From Elephas maximus indicus (lineage: Eukaryota; Chordata; Mammalia; Proboscidea; Elephantidae), in NCBI RefSeq assembly GCF_024166365.1, contig NC_064826.1:19740001-19804000 (forward strand): a stretch of DNA of 64,000 nucleotides. Reading direction: 5' to 3'. Under the pieces are notes generated by a model. That model searched no databases, had not been told where the DNA came from, and worked only from the letters and a program-made list of their open reading frames with translations. The translations under genes and the position numbers were made by a program. Shown here one piece after another: positions 53,901-62,341 of this stretch. Position 1 is the stretch's first letter, and every line of letters starts with the position of its first letter.

Positions 53901-55846
53901 GGCTTTGCCCATACCTTCCCCTCTGCCAGGAGCCCCGTAGCTTCCACCCACACTCTTTTCACTTGACCAACTTCCTCACCCCTCAGAATTCAGCTCAGAG
54001 TAACCCCTCAGGAAACAGTCCTTAACTCTTTCGGTATGGATTAGGTACCAATGGTCCAAGCCTAGCCAATTGTGGGGATGGCGCAGGACCGGGCAGCGTT
54101 TTGTTCCGTTGTGCATGGGGTCGCCATGAGCCAACACCAGGTGCCAGTCTTACATGCTCCGGCTGCACACCCCACTTCCCTCTCCTTGTTCATCGTGCAG
54201 TGCAGCATCTGTTTATTCCCTTGTCTTTCTTCCCAGCAGTCAGTGAGGACTGGGTGGCACAGCCTGGGTTTTGTCCCACTATGTCCCCAGCTGTGTGTCT
54301 GGCTCCTAGTAGGCACTTTGGAAATGTCCGCTGAATGGGTGCCTGGTGCTCAATAAGTCTTTGTGGAATGAATGAATAATTCTCCTTGAAACAGCTTCTT
54401 TTCCCAGCTCTTTCACTTTCCACCATTCCATCCTGTTTATGTAATTGAAACAAAGCCAGTTGGTCAGTAGGTCAAGAACAGTCCCCCCAAAGCAAGAGTT
54501 TTAAAGAAAAAAGTATGGCCGTTCATAAAACCTATGGCTTACCGGTTGCAGCAGATCACACATTGTTTTACATGGTGGTGGGTACTAGAAATGGGAACGT
54601 GGGGAAGAAACAAGGCATTTTTCTCGGGCAGCGTATGGATTTCTCATTAGTCCGTGTGAGGGAAAATCGGGGGCGGGAAGGCGCTGTGAATGCAGCCGTC
54701 CACACTGGCTCCCCTCCTTGTCCTGCTGCCACCACACCTGGTCTCCAGCGACACCCTCACGTCTCAGCTATTTTGGCTTAGGTATGGACAAATCCCCTTG
54801 GGTCAGCAGAGACAAGCCTGGAATTTTTCAAAAGGAGCTTTGCTAGGAAACTAGTAGGAAAAACAAAACAAAAGTAAAAACAGGGAATAAGAGTATAGAA
54901 ATGATAAAAAGACAGAGTGCGAAAAAAAAGAAGTCCCTTAACCTAAGACTTAAGTCTGGTATTAGCTTTATTTGACTCAATTTACCAGGCACATGTTGCC
55001 CCCTGGTTTTTTGTTTGCTTTTTTGTTTTCTTTTGCCATTATACTGTCTCTCTCTGTCCTAAAGCCTAAAGCACCCCTTTTCAATCTTCGAATATTTTCC
55101 TTCTCTCACTTAAGAGTCTTCATCTTCTTCCAGGGAAAGAGTTGGAATTGGAGCTACAGTTACTTTTTCTTACAGACAGTGGGTTATTGATAGATGGAGA
55201 AAGGCTTCCCAACCCCCTCTAAGGATAAACTAGTGCGGTGGTGCCAAGCATACATCTGAAGACCAAGGCTAAACATCCATGAGAAGAATAGAGAAGATGT
55301 CCCGAGTCTTTACAGCATGCAGTGTATTCAATGCAAAGGACTGGCCTTTTTATTCTGGAATTTATTTTTCTTTCTTACTTTTTAGTACGAAAATAGTAGA
55401 TGATAGTGGTGAGATTTTGTTTCTGTTTTTGTTTTTTATGCCTTTACCTGGTAAAATTAAAAGTTGATAATTCTCTGTAGGCGCCCCCAGTTTTTAAAAA
55501 TTCTTCCTGGTTATCGAAATCCACAACTGGCCAACAAACATTTTAAAAGACTTTGAAATTCTTTATATTGTTTTTATGCTTTGTGGGTCATTTTAAAAGG
55601 TTTTTAATGTGTAAATTATTTATCTTTCAATTCTTCCAAGAGAGCATGCTATGGTTAATTATGTTTTGAAGGGCAAGTGATACAGTTTTTGTATGTTTGA
55701 TGTTCTCTTCTGAGGAACCAGGTATTTGCAATAATATGATACAATTCATTCCCAATTCATTGTGAATCTTCTTATTTTTTAGTATCTGACAAAAAGGATA
55801 CCACAAAACCCCAAGTATCAACATGTCAAGTCAAGACTGGACACTG
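41915..55846 (+). CDS. CEP41: CEP41, first two coding exons (join 41915-41947, 55783-55846), partial
   Basis: Centrosomal protein 41 acts at the basal body and ciliary axoneme, where it is needed for tubulin polyglutamylation by helping the glutamylase TTLL6 enter the cilium. Human mutations cause Joubert syndrome. Joining the two exons at a phase-0 junction gives an N-terminus that begins MSVRRHIGNPEYLTKRIPQN and continues to SRLDT, matching my memory of human CEP41 with only a few conservative changes (V3 for L, T14 for M). The second exon ends one base into the next codon (phase 1), as expected before a Gly codon. The coiled-coil and rhodanese-like domains are encoded by later exons outside the window. 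Intron 1 is 13,835 bp and carries many transposons. The identification rests on 32 residues, but match, phase, splice sites and CpG promoter all agree. Confidence 0.92.
42470..42565 (+). mobile_element. L2 3' fragment
   Basis: 'tattgaacttctgccatgcag...ggttctggaaatacaaagag...cctctgccctttaataag' matches the L2 3' region. A further 'agagagcttacagtctagcag' just after the CpG island (42206-42226) is of the same kind. Confidence 0.6.
42791..42945 (+). mobile_element. AfroSINE (forms inverted pair)
   Basis: Sense copy from 'gggtccctggtggtgcagtgg' to 'gagtcagaatcgactcaatggc'. An antisense SINE follows after about 17 bp. Confidence 0.88.
42963..43155 (-). mobile_element. AfroSINE, long form (forms inverted pair)
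   Basis: Antisense long-form copy with 'gacacatagtgaccccatagaac', 'aatctttacaggagcagatcacc' and 'cattgcaccaccagggttcc'. Confidence 0.86.
43371..43715 (+). mobile_element. Complete tRNA-Gly-headed SINE with RTE-derived 3' end
   Basis: The first 70 bp ('tggtggttgggtggtagaattc...ggccaatgca') match a tRNA-Gly gene, including A box (TGGTAGAATTC) and a decayed B box. The body has 'gctgaacaggtttcagtgg', 'aggaaaggcctggcactctac', and the end 'gccatgagtcggg...agctaacaacaacaaaac' copies the RTE tail. Confidence 0.8.
43987..44185 (+). mobile_element. AfroSINE, long form with RTE-like tail
   Basis: Sense copy from 'ggagccctggtggcacattgg' to 'cgactcgatggcacctaacaacaacaac'. The last 30 bp are nearly identical to the RTE LINE terminus. 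Confidence 0.87.
44470..45330 (-). mobile_element. Old L1-type 5'/ORF1-region fragment, antisense, split by a SINE
   Basis: 'ttagagtttggctaagtatagaattcttggc' and, after the SINE, 'tctgagaaatatcttcaac...ctgaatttttaatttctgc' resemble the LINE fragment at 32770. The middle (44600-44880) is divergent. Confidence 0.45.
44938..45094 (+). mobile_element. AfroSINE, short form
   Basis: Well preserved sense copy: 'accctggtggcgtagtggttaag', 'gcgctccttggaaactctatgg', 'gagtcgggatcgactcgacggc'. Confidence 0.9.
45331..46410 (-). mobile_element. Old L1 (L1M-type) 3' half, antisense
   Basis: Runs from the L1 3' end ('ttgaaataattatagattcac') through the 3' UTR ('ccaaccagtatagcc', 'ttcctttttattgctgagtag') into ORF2. 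Confidence 0.82.
45811..46209 (-). pseudogene. L1 ORF2 C-terminal remnant (132 codons open)
   Basis: Contains SIREIQIKAMMKYHHVPIR, CCQGCAKTGSLIHC in place of the CCHC-like CWRGCG segment, YEMVQPFWK and PAIALLDIYPREMK, all diagnostic of the L1 ORF2 C-terminus. It is an isolated fragment without RT. Confidence 0.85.
46411..47025 (-). mobile_element. Second old L1 3' end, antisense
   Basis: A separate L1 3' region: 'cccatttaaagtatataattcaatg', 'gtcttttgagtctggctcctttcactcagc', 'ttcctttttattggtgaataatattcc'. It abuts the previous L1, so two elements are stacked. Confidence 0.78.
47026..47642. other. Unassigned intron stretch
   Basis: No exon recognised; an A-run lies at 47505-47520. Confidence 0.45.
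47643..47855 (-). mobile_element. AfroSINE, long form with RTE-like tail
   Basis: Antisense copy starting 'actgttgttgttaggtggcg' and ending 'tgttgctccaccagggctcc', with the extra middle segment partly duplicated ('gcagattacagaagcagattgcc'). Confidence 0.85.
47856..48244. other. Unassigned intron stretch
   Basis: Nothing recognised; a T-run lies at 48187-48206. Confidence 0.4.
49109..49315 (+). pseudogene. RTE reverse transcriptase, N-terminal part
   Basis: Contains NKAPEIDEIPIKMFQQM and WPTSWKKSIFVPIPKKGELT, then NYQTISLI, the RT fingers region (P-x-PKKG, N-x-R-x-ISL in intact elements). A TGA at 49316 ends the frame; homology continues beyond it in the same frame. Confidence 0.82.
49451..49651 (+). 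pseudogene. RTE reverse transcriptase, motif A part
   Basis: Contains YQKDVYLCFIDYAKAFDCVD, RT motif A with its catalytic Asp intact. A frameshift near 49535 then scrambles the sequence, so motif B lies in another frame. Confidence 0.83.
49676..50023 (+). pseudogene. RTE reverse transcriptase, motif C part
   Basis: Contains NLHYADNTTLFAESEEDLRH, where RTE elements have YADD: the second catalytic Asp is Asn. It continues with HGLHLNIKKTKILTTGPMS. The motif change alone would inactivate the enzyme. Confidence 0.85.
50888..51053 (+). mobile_element. AfroSINE, short form (first of tandem pair)
   Basis: Sense copy 'aaggagccctgatgacacagtgg' to 'gcaacgagtttggtttggttt'. Preceded by GGGGTCTTCA (50879-50888) and followed by GGGGTCTTCAG (51054-51064). 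Confidence 0.92.
51065..51273 (+). mobile_element. AfroSINE, long form (second of tandem pair)
   Basis: Sense copy 'aaggagccctggtggcgcagtgg' to 'cttgacggctatgggtttggttg'. Flanked by GGGGTCTTCAG at 51054-51064 and 51274-51284. Confidence 0.93.
51285..51911. other. Unassigned intron stretch
   Basis: No repeat recognised. The frame at 51348-51785 (145 codons) shows no domain and no splice context. Confidence 0.5.
51930..52659 (-). mobile_element. L1 3' end, antisense, with 18-bp target duplication
   Basis: A 730-bp 5'-truncated insertion flanked by ATGACCCACTTTCTTTTG (51912-51929) and ATGACCTACTTTCTTTTG (52660-52677). It starts with a long T-run and ends near 'gttccccaagaccatggtcccc'. Confidence 0.92.
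52678..53169. other. Unassigned intron stretch
   Basis: No repeat family or exon recognised. Confidence 0.45.
53180..53385 (-). mobile_element. AfroSINE, long form, with target duplication
   Basis: Antisense copy flanked by CAATCCTATT (53170-53179 and 53386-53395), a 10-bp perfect duplication. It includes the long-form segment 'gtagtctttacagaagcaaactaccacatctttctccc'. Confidence 0.93.
53491..53727 (-). mobile_element. MER20 hAT-Charlie element
   Basis: Antisense MER20: 'cagggtttctcaacttcagcactattgac', 'ggatgtttagcagcatccctggcccc', 'atgtctccagacattgccaaatgtcccctggg', ending 'ttgagaatcattg'. A short internal duplication of 'gttgtgacagccaaaaa' (near 53616 and 53639) is present. Confidence 0.88.
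54062..54133 (+). mobile_element. RTE-tail fragment (RTE LINE or tRNA-Gly SINE)
   Basis: 'ggggatggcgcaggaccgggcagcgttttgttccg' and 'gcatggggtcgccatgag' match the segment shared by the RTE 3' end and the SINE at 43371; it is too short to tell which. Confidence 0.7.
54285..54380 (+). mobile_element. L2 3' terminus
   Basis: 'ggctcctagtaggcactttgg' and 'tgctcaataagtctttgtggaatgaatgaa' match the L2 3' end. Confidence 0.72.
54381..55782. other. Non-repetitive end of CEP41 intron 1
   Basis: About 1.4 kb with no recognised transposon, ending at the exon 2 acceptor. It holds scattered A-runs. Frames here show no conserved domain. Confidence 0.5.
55783..55846 (+). CDS. CEP41: CEP41 coding exon 2 (64 nt)
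   Basis: The acceptor is a pyrimidine-rich tract ending TTATTTTTTAG at 55782; the donor GTGAGT starts at 55847. The 64-nt exon encodes YLTKRIPQNPKYQHVKSRLD plus T and the first base of the next codon. It is surrounded by non-coding, non-repetitive sequence, and both splice sites are close to consensus. No third exon was recognised between 55847 and 64000. Confidence 0.92.
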
Positions 55847-56189
55847 GTGAGTAAAGATTAGAAAAAAAGAACTTTTTTTTTTTTTTTTAAGTCTGAGAGC
55901 TCATTATTGACAGAAGGTAGCCCATTATACCTGGTATAAGTCACAGCTAAAAGTGTCTCAGTATCTTGCTGATACCCTTCAGGTCTCAGGACTTTTCTTT
56001 GAAAGCTTGTAAAAAATTGCATTCACATAATTTAGCTTATTATTCCTTACCACAAAGATGATGGGAGATGAAGGGTAAGAAATAATATAAATTAAGACAT
56101 TTAATTGGAAACATTGTTCAGTAAGTTATACGGCTGCGGCTGTATAAATATTAGGAGGTCCACCTCTATTTTGGAACACATTCAGTATA
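55847..56189. other. Start of CEP41 intron 2
   Basis: Unique sequence after the GTGAGT donor, with a T-run at 55873-55888. Nothing else seen. Confidence 0.5.
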
Positions 56190-56224
56190 TTTCTTTCAGC
56201 TGGCAGGAATAGATGATACATACG

Positions 56225-56345
56225 CACATTAGTTCAATTTGGTATTTACGGAGTGTCGACTATGTGCAGTGTTATGGATGATGGCAGGTATAAAGATGAA
56301 TGTGAATCGTGATTCTTGCAATCAGAGAGCTTTGATTCAAGTGCA
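56225..56345 (+). mobile_element. L2 3' region
   Basis: 'tatttacggagtgtcgactatgtgcag', 'gatggcaggtataaagatgaatg' and 'tgcaatcagagagctttgattc' follow the order of the L2 3' end. Confidence 0.6.
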
Positions 56346-56799
56346 GGCAGGCACACATAAGCCAAATGCCAGACAAAATTAAATCTGCGCTGCAATCCAT
56401 GACATTTAAGAGTGCGCTACTGTTTATTTCCATGTTCTTAACATTTTTCAGTGTCTTGTAATAAAGACAGCTCCCCAGGTCCTAGTGGATGATGCCTTGT
56501 GAGGTCTTGGCTGTTTATTTGTTTAGTTCTTTTCAAGTGGAGTGCAGGACTGTAACCTTTAGCCATACAGAATTTTCCCTCAGTAGCCTCATTATGAGAC
56601 AACTGAGAAAGTAAAAACTGGGGTGTTGACTCTTGAAATCTCATTCATTTTGTCTTTTGTTTTCTCCAGTCTCCTTCAGAATCATTATCTTCCATTATAC
56701 GTATTTCCTCACATAAAATGGGCTTAAAACACTTGAAATGAGTCACATCTGCAGATACTGCTTCTGGGTCCCTTTCTTTCAAACGTTTCCCTGCTGTGC
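56346..56799. other. Unassigned intron stretch
   Basis: No repeat or exon recognised. Confidence 0.45.
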
Positions 56800-56945
56800 A
56801 GACACTTATCCTCACAAACATCCTGTCGGATGGGTAGGTGAAAAATATTCTCTCTGCTTTAGAGGAGGAGGAAATTGCGGCACAGAAATGATGTGATTTA
56901 CTTGAAGTCCAACAAAGGAGCTAGAAGTAGGACTTGTGTGCAGGG
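56800..56945 (+). mobile_element. MIR
   Basis: 'tatcctcacaaacatcctgtcgg', 'gaggaggaaattgcggcacagaaatg' and 'ggagctagaagtaggacttg' match the MIR core and 3' half. Confidence 0.75.
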
Positions 56946-57204
56946 CGAGGGCGTTAGTGCTGGTGGTCTGGTGCTGAGTCCAGTGTACTGTCTGTCTCAG
57001 GCCACACTGCCCTGTCTTTCCCCCTAGCCTGTTTCTTCTACCACCGGTACCTTCAGTTCTTCATCTCTACCTGTCCCCCGTTGAATTGCAACTGTGACCC
57101 ACCTTTCCAGAATAAGCTCTCCTGTGAGGTAAGCACCTGGATTAAAAATGCCATATTTTCTCTGAGGATCCTAGCTATCCCTTTAAAGACTATTAGAGAG
57201 GAAT

Positions 57205-57413
57205 GGGAGTCCCAGTGTGGCACAAATGGTTTATGCACTTGATTGCTAACCAAAGTGTTGTTGGTTCAAGTCCACCCAGAGGCACCTAGGGAGAAAGGCC
57301 TAGCAATCTACATCCAAAAAATCAGCCATTGAAAACCCTGTGGAGCACAGTTCTACTGTGACACACCTGGAGTTGCCACGAGTCAGTGTCAACTCCACAG
57401 CAGCAGGTGGGGA
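57205..57413 (+). mobile_element. AfroSINE-related, long variant
   Basis: Sense copy of the variant at 14346/29808: 'gagtcccagtgtggcacaaatgg', 'gttggttcaagtccacccag', 'gaaaggcctagcaatctac', 'gccacgagtcagtgtcaactc'. Confidence 0.78.
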
Positions 57414-58160
57414 GAAATGAATTTCTTTTGGAACCTTTATACCTTCTTAAAGTCAAATATTTTAAGAACCGAGGTTTATTTCCCATGTACAGTTTTGTCT
57501 ATACCTTCATAGGTTTGTTTCTTTTTTCTTCCCTCTAGGAAATTGAACTGGGATTTGTGAGTGGAAACCACCTTCTTTTTAGTTCCTTAGTTTGTACCCA
57601 AAATTAACTGAAGTTAATTTCAGTTTTTGTGAAGTTAAGATACTTACATCTGCTTTTTGTAATACATAGCAAATACCTATATCCTCTTATAGCCTGGGAT
57701 TTTTAAACTAATTTTTTTTTTGCTGTTAACTAAACTTTTTATTTTAAGGTAATTGTAGATTCATATGCAATTGGAAGAAATAATAGATTCCGTGTATCTC
57801 TCACCCAGCCTACAACTGTAACATCTTACAAAACTGTAGTGCAGTGTCACAACCAGGATATTGACATTGGTCACTACTGTCAAGATGCAGAACATTTCTA
57901 TCACCACAAGGATCCCTATGTTGCCCTTTATAGCCCCCTCACTTCCCAGCCTAACCCCGCTTTCGCCCCTTGTAGCCACTAATCTGTTCTCCATTTCTAT
58001 AATTTGTTATATCACAAATGCTATATAAATGGAATCCTTTTCTATTGGCTTTTTTTCCACTAGCATAATTCTCCGGAGATTCATCCAGGTTGTTGCATCT
58101 ATCAGTAGTTTGTTCCTTTTCATTGCTGAGTAGTATTCTATGGTATGGATGTACCACGGT

Positions 58161-58502
58161 TTAACCATTTACCTGCTGGGACATCGAGGTTATTTCTAGT
58201 TTTGAGCTATCACAAACACAAGTGCTGTACACATTCATGTACAGATTTTTGTGCAAACGTAAGTCTTCGTTTATCGGGAATAATTGCCCAAGAGTACAAT
58301 TGTTGGGACATACGGTAGTTGCATGGTAGTTTTTGAAAGAAGCTGCTCCAAATAGTTTTCCAGAGTTGCTGTACCATCTTATATTCCTACCAGCAATGTA
58401 TGCACTCCCTCGCCAGCATTTGATGTTGTCACCGTTTTTTATTTTAATCATTCTTATAAGTGTGTAGTAGTATATCATTGTAGTTTTAATTTGCATTTCC
58501 AT
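58161..58502 (-). pseudogene. L1 ORF2 C-terminal remnant (113 codons open)
   Basis: Begins [18 protein letters not shown] and has KCWRGSA in place of the usual CWRGCG zinc-knuckle-like segment; the rest is frameshifted relative to L1. It belongs to the old antisense L1. Confidence 0.8.
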
Positions 58503-58722
58503 AGTGGCTAATGGTGTTGGAACATCCTTTCATGTGCTTATTTGCCATCTGCGTATCTTCTTCAGTAAAGTATCTGTTCATGTCTGTTGCCTATGTTCAA
58601 ACAGGATTGTGTGCCTTTTTACTGTTGAGTTGAGAGTTCTTTATTCCAGATGCTAGTCCTTTTCTCAGTTATGTGGTTTGCAAATATTTTATCCCAGTCT
58701 GTAGCTTGTCTTTCCACTCTCT

Positions 58723-58998
58723 TTACAGGGTCTTTTGAAGAGCAAAAGTTTTTAGTTTTGATGAAGTCCAATTTATCAGTTTTTCCTCTATAGATAATGG
58801 TTTTGTTGTCAAGTCTAAGAACTCTTTGCCTAGCTCTACATCCCTAAGATTGTCTATCATGCTTTTTTCTAGACCTTTTGTAGTTTTGCTTTTTACATTG
58901 AAATTCATGATACGTTTTGAGGTAATTTCTGTATAAGGTTTGAGACTTAGGTCAGATTGATTTTTTTGCCTATGGATGTCTGATCGTTCGAGCATCAT
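58723..58998 (-). pseudogene. L1 ORF2 thumb/linker remnant (91 codons open)
   Basis: Contains VELGKEFLDLTTKPLSIEEK and LINWTSSKLKTFALQK, matching the L1 ORF2 region between RT and the C-terminal domain. It is upstream of, and in order with, the C-terminal fragment at 58161-58502. Confidence 0.75.
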
Positions 58999-60144
58999 TT
59001 GTTAAAAGGGTTGTCTTTCCTCCACTGAACCACTTGTGCACCTTTGTCAAAAATAAGTCGGACATGTTTGTGTGGGTCTGTTTCTGGGTTCTCTATTCTG
59101 TTCCATTGATCTGCATGTCTATCCCTCCTCCAATACCAGTCTTGCTTACTGTAGCTGTGTAGTAAATTGGGTACTTGAAATCAGGTAGACTGACTCTGCC
59201 CACTTTATTTTTCTTTTTCAGAATTGTTCTAGCTCTTCTAATTCCTTTGCCTTCCTGCCTGTATAAATTTTAGAATAGCCTTGTTTACATTTACAAAAAA
59301 ATATCGCTCAGGTTTACAGGAGTTGCGTTAAACCTGGATGTATATCTGCTTGGGGAAAATGGACATCTTTACCATGTTGAATCGTCCAGTTCATGAGCAC
59401 AGCACTTCTCTCCATTTATTTGTGTCATTTTAGGCATACAAGTCCTATACGTGTTTTGTTAGATTTATACCTAAGTATTTGATTTTTTTAGCCATTATAA
59501 ATGGTGTTGTATTTTTCACTTCAGTGTCCAAATGTTCATTGCTAGTATATAGAAATTTAGTAGTCCATGGTATAATGGAAAGTATTATATGTATTATCTG
59601 CTATGTATTACAAAAAGCAGTTTATTTTTGTATGTTTATCTTGTACTCGATGACCTTGAAACTCACGTATGAGGTAGGACCGTTTTTTGTGAATTTCTTG
59701 GAATTTTCTATGTAGCTAATCATGTCATCCACAAATAGGAATAGTTTAAATTTTTCTTTCCAATCTGTATGCCTTTTATTTCCCTTTTGCTTATTGCACT
59801 GGTTAGAACTTCCAGACTGTGCTGAATAAGAGTGGTGAGAGCAGGCATCCTTGTCTTGTTCCTGATCTCAGGGGGAAAGCTTCAGTCTTTCACCATTGAG
59901 TATAATGTTAGCTGTAGGGTTGTTTTTTATAGATACTTATTGTCAGGTTGAGGAAGGTTCCCTCTATTCCTTTTTTTTCCTGGGCACTTCTGTTATGAAT
60001 GACTGTTGAATTTTATCAAATGCTTTTTCTAAATCAATTAATATACTCGTGTGATTTTTTTTCTTTAGCCTGTTAATATGGCAGATTGCATTAATTGATC
60101 TTTAAATATCATACCAGTTTACATCCTTGGAATAAACTCCTCTT

Positions 60145-60278
60145 GGAGCCCTGGTGGTGCAGTGGTTGTGGTTTGAATCCACCAAATGCCATTTGGAAAT
60201 CTATGGGGCAGTTCTGCTGTGTCCTGTAGGGTCATTATGAGTTGGAATAGACTCAACAGCAACAGGTTTGGTTTTGGT
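60145..60278 (+). mobile_element. AfroSINE, internally deleted
   Basis: Sense copy 'ggagccctggtggtgcagtgg' to 'cagcaacaggtttggttttggt', with about 20 bp of the tRNA-like region missing. Imperfect flanks 'ataaactcctctt' and 'ataactctctt'. Confidence 0.86.
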
Positions 60279-60299
60279 ATATAACTCTCTTTATAACAT

Positions 60300-60330
60300 T
60301 TACACATATGTATATATGTATATATATAGC
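60300..60330. repeat. (TA/TG)n simple repeat
   Basis: Alternating 'acacatatgtatatatgtatatatata' within the old L1. Confidence 0.85.
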
Positions 60331-60754
60331 GGAATTCTACTTTCAAATAGTTTGTTAAAGATTTTTGTGCCTGTATTCATGAGGAATATTGGTCTATAGA
60401 TTTGTTTTTTGGCACTATCTTTAGTATCAGGGTAATATTTGCGTTGTATAATGGGTTGGGAAGTATTTCTTCGCCTTCTGTTTTCTGGAAGAGATTAGAC
60501 TTGTTAATTCTTTTTTAAATGTTTGGTAGAATTCTTCAGTGAAGCCATCTGGGCCCGGAATTTCTTTTTTGAAAGTTTTTAATTTTGAATTCAATTTTTT
60601 AATAGTTATACGGCTATACCAAGAAATTTGGAAGACAGCTACCTGGCCAACCAGTTGGAAAAGATCCATATTTATGCCTATTTGAAAGAAAGGTCATCTA
60701 ACCGAATGCCGAAATTATAGAACAGTATCATTAGTATCACACACAAGCAAAATT

Positions 60755-61237
60755 TTGCTGAAGATCATTCAAAAACGGCTGCAGCAGTATATCGACAGGG
60801 AACTGCCAGAAATTCAGGCTGGTTTCAGAAGAGGATGTGGAACCAGGGATGTCATTGCTGATGTCAGATGGATCCTGGCTGAAAGCAGAGAATACCAGAA
60901 AGATGTTTACCTGTGTTTCATTGACTATGCAAAGGCATTCGTCTATGTGGATCATAATAAATTATGGATAACATTGCAAAGAATGGGAATTCCAGAACAC
61001 TTAATTGTGCTCATGAGGAACCTTTACATAGATGAAGAGGCAATTGTTCGGACAGAACAAGGGCATACTGAGTGGTTTAAAGTCATAAAAGGTGTGCGTC
61101 AGGGTTGTATCCTTTCACCATACCTATTCAATCTGTATGTTGAGCAAATAATACAAGAAGCTGGACTGTATGAAGAAGAACAGGGCATCAGGATTGGAGG
61201 AAAACTCAATAACAACTTGCATTATGTATGCAGATGA
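60755..61237 (+). pseudogene. RTE reverse-transcriptase remnant (160 codons open)
   Basis: The best preserved RTE coding piece in the window. It has QAGFRRGCGTRDVIADVRW, motif A as CFIDYAKAFVYVDH (first Asp kept, second conserved Asp now Val), and motif B GVRQGCILSPYLFNLYVEQI. At 61227 a 4-bp insertion shifts the frame just before motif C. Confidence 0.9.
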
Positions 61238-61391
61238 GACAGGCTTGATGGCTGAAAGTGAAAAGGACTTGAAGCACTTACTAATGAAGATCAAAGACCA
61301 CAGCCTTCAGTATGGATTGCACCTCAACATAAAGAAAACAAAAATCCTCACAACTGGACCAATGAGCAACATCATGATAAACGGAGAATAG
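61170..61391 (+). pseudogene. RTE reverse transcriptase, motif C part
   Basis: In the next frame, CIMYADETGLMAESEKDLKH shows motif C as YADE instead of YADD. It ends at a stop at 61389-61391. With the upstream frameshift this copy cannot make active enzyme. Confidence 0.87.
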
Positions 61392-61983
61392 ATTGAAGTT
61401 GTCAAGGATTTCATTTTACTTGGATCCACAATCAACACCCACGGAAGCAGCAGTCAAGAAATCAAAGTACGCATTGCACTGGGCAAATCTGCTGCAAAGG
61501 GCCTCTTTAAAGTGTTGAAAAATAAAGTTGTTACCTTGAAAACTAAGGTGCCCCTGACTCAAGCCATGGTATTTTCAGTCACCTCATATGCATGTGAAAG
61601 CTGGACAATGAATAAGGAAGACCCAAGAAGAACTGACGCCTTTGCATTATACCATGGACTACTAAAAGAATGAACAAATCTGTCTTGGAAGAAGTACAAC
61701 CAGAATGCTCCTTAGAAGCAAGGATGGTGAGACTGCATCTTACATACTTTGGACATGTTATCAGGAGAGATCAGTCCCTGTAGAGGGACATCATGCTTGG
61801 GAAAGTACAGGGTCAGTGAAAAAGAGGAAGACCCTCAACAAGGTGGATTGACACAGTGGCTGCAACAATGAGCTCAAGCATAACAATGATCGTGAGGATG
61901 GTGCAGGACTGGGCAGTGTTTCGTTCTGTCGTGCATAGGGTTGCTGTGAGTCAGAACCGACTCGACGGCACCTAACAACAACA

Positions 61984-62296
61984 CGGATTGCCAAAAGAAC
62001 AAACAAATCTGTCTCAGAAGTACAATCAGAATGTTCCTTAGAAGCAAGGATGGCAAGACTTTGTCTCACATACGTTGGACATGTTTTCAGGAGGGATTAG
62101 TTTCTGGAGAAGGACATCATGCTTTGTAGAGGGTCACTGAAAGAGACAGTGGCAGACAGTGGCTGCAATAATGGGGTCAACCTTAACAACGATTTTGAGG
62201 ATGGCACAGGACTGGGCAGTGTTTCATTCTGTTGTTCATAGGGTCGCCATGAGTCGGAACTGACTTGATGGTGCCTAACAACAACAACCACAACAG
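61984..62296 (+). mobile_element. Second RTE 3' end, in tandem
   Basis: Starts 'acggattgccaaaagaacaaac', a region present about 310 bp before the end of the first copy, and runs to a second 'ggtgcctaacaacaacaacc' tail. Same orientation, no spacer. Confidence 0.9.
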
Positions 62297-62341
62297 GGCT
62301 GTTCAAATTATCTGTTTCATACTGGGTGTGTTGTGGTAGTT

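Larger units (their letters stand above)
41948..55782 (+). other. CEP41 intron 1
   Basis: The intron is bounded by GTGAGG at its start and TTTTTTAG at its end. It holds the downstream half of the CpG island, at least nine SINEs in both orientations, an antisense old L1 block (about 44470-47025), a MaLR-type LTR split by an RTE copy (48245-50705), a younger antisense L1 3' end (51930-52659) and a MER20. No further exon was recognised in it. Confidence 0.88.
60616..61983 (+). mobile_element. RTE (BovB-like) LINE, 5' truncated
   Basis: Sense copy of about 1.37 kb from the RT fingers region ('ccaagaaatttggaagacagctacctgg') to 'gaaccgactcgacggcacctaacaacaac'. It sits in the old antisense L1 and is followed directly by another RTE 3' end. 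Confidence 0.9.
57700..62341 (-). mobile_element. Long old L1 (L1M-type), antisense, broken by a SINE and RTE copies
   Basis: L1 segments at 57700-60144, 60279-60615 and 62297-62341 run from the 3' UTR ('ggtaattgtagattcatatgc') through the ORF2 C-terminus and RT region. The junction text 'atagttatacggctat' / 'agggctgttcaaattatctg' shows the L1 resuming after the RTE block. Confidence 0.8.
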
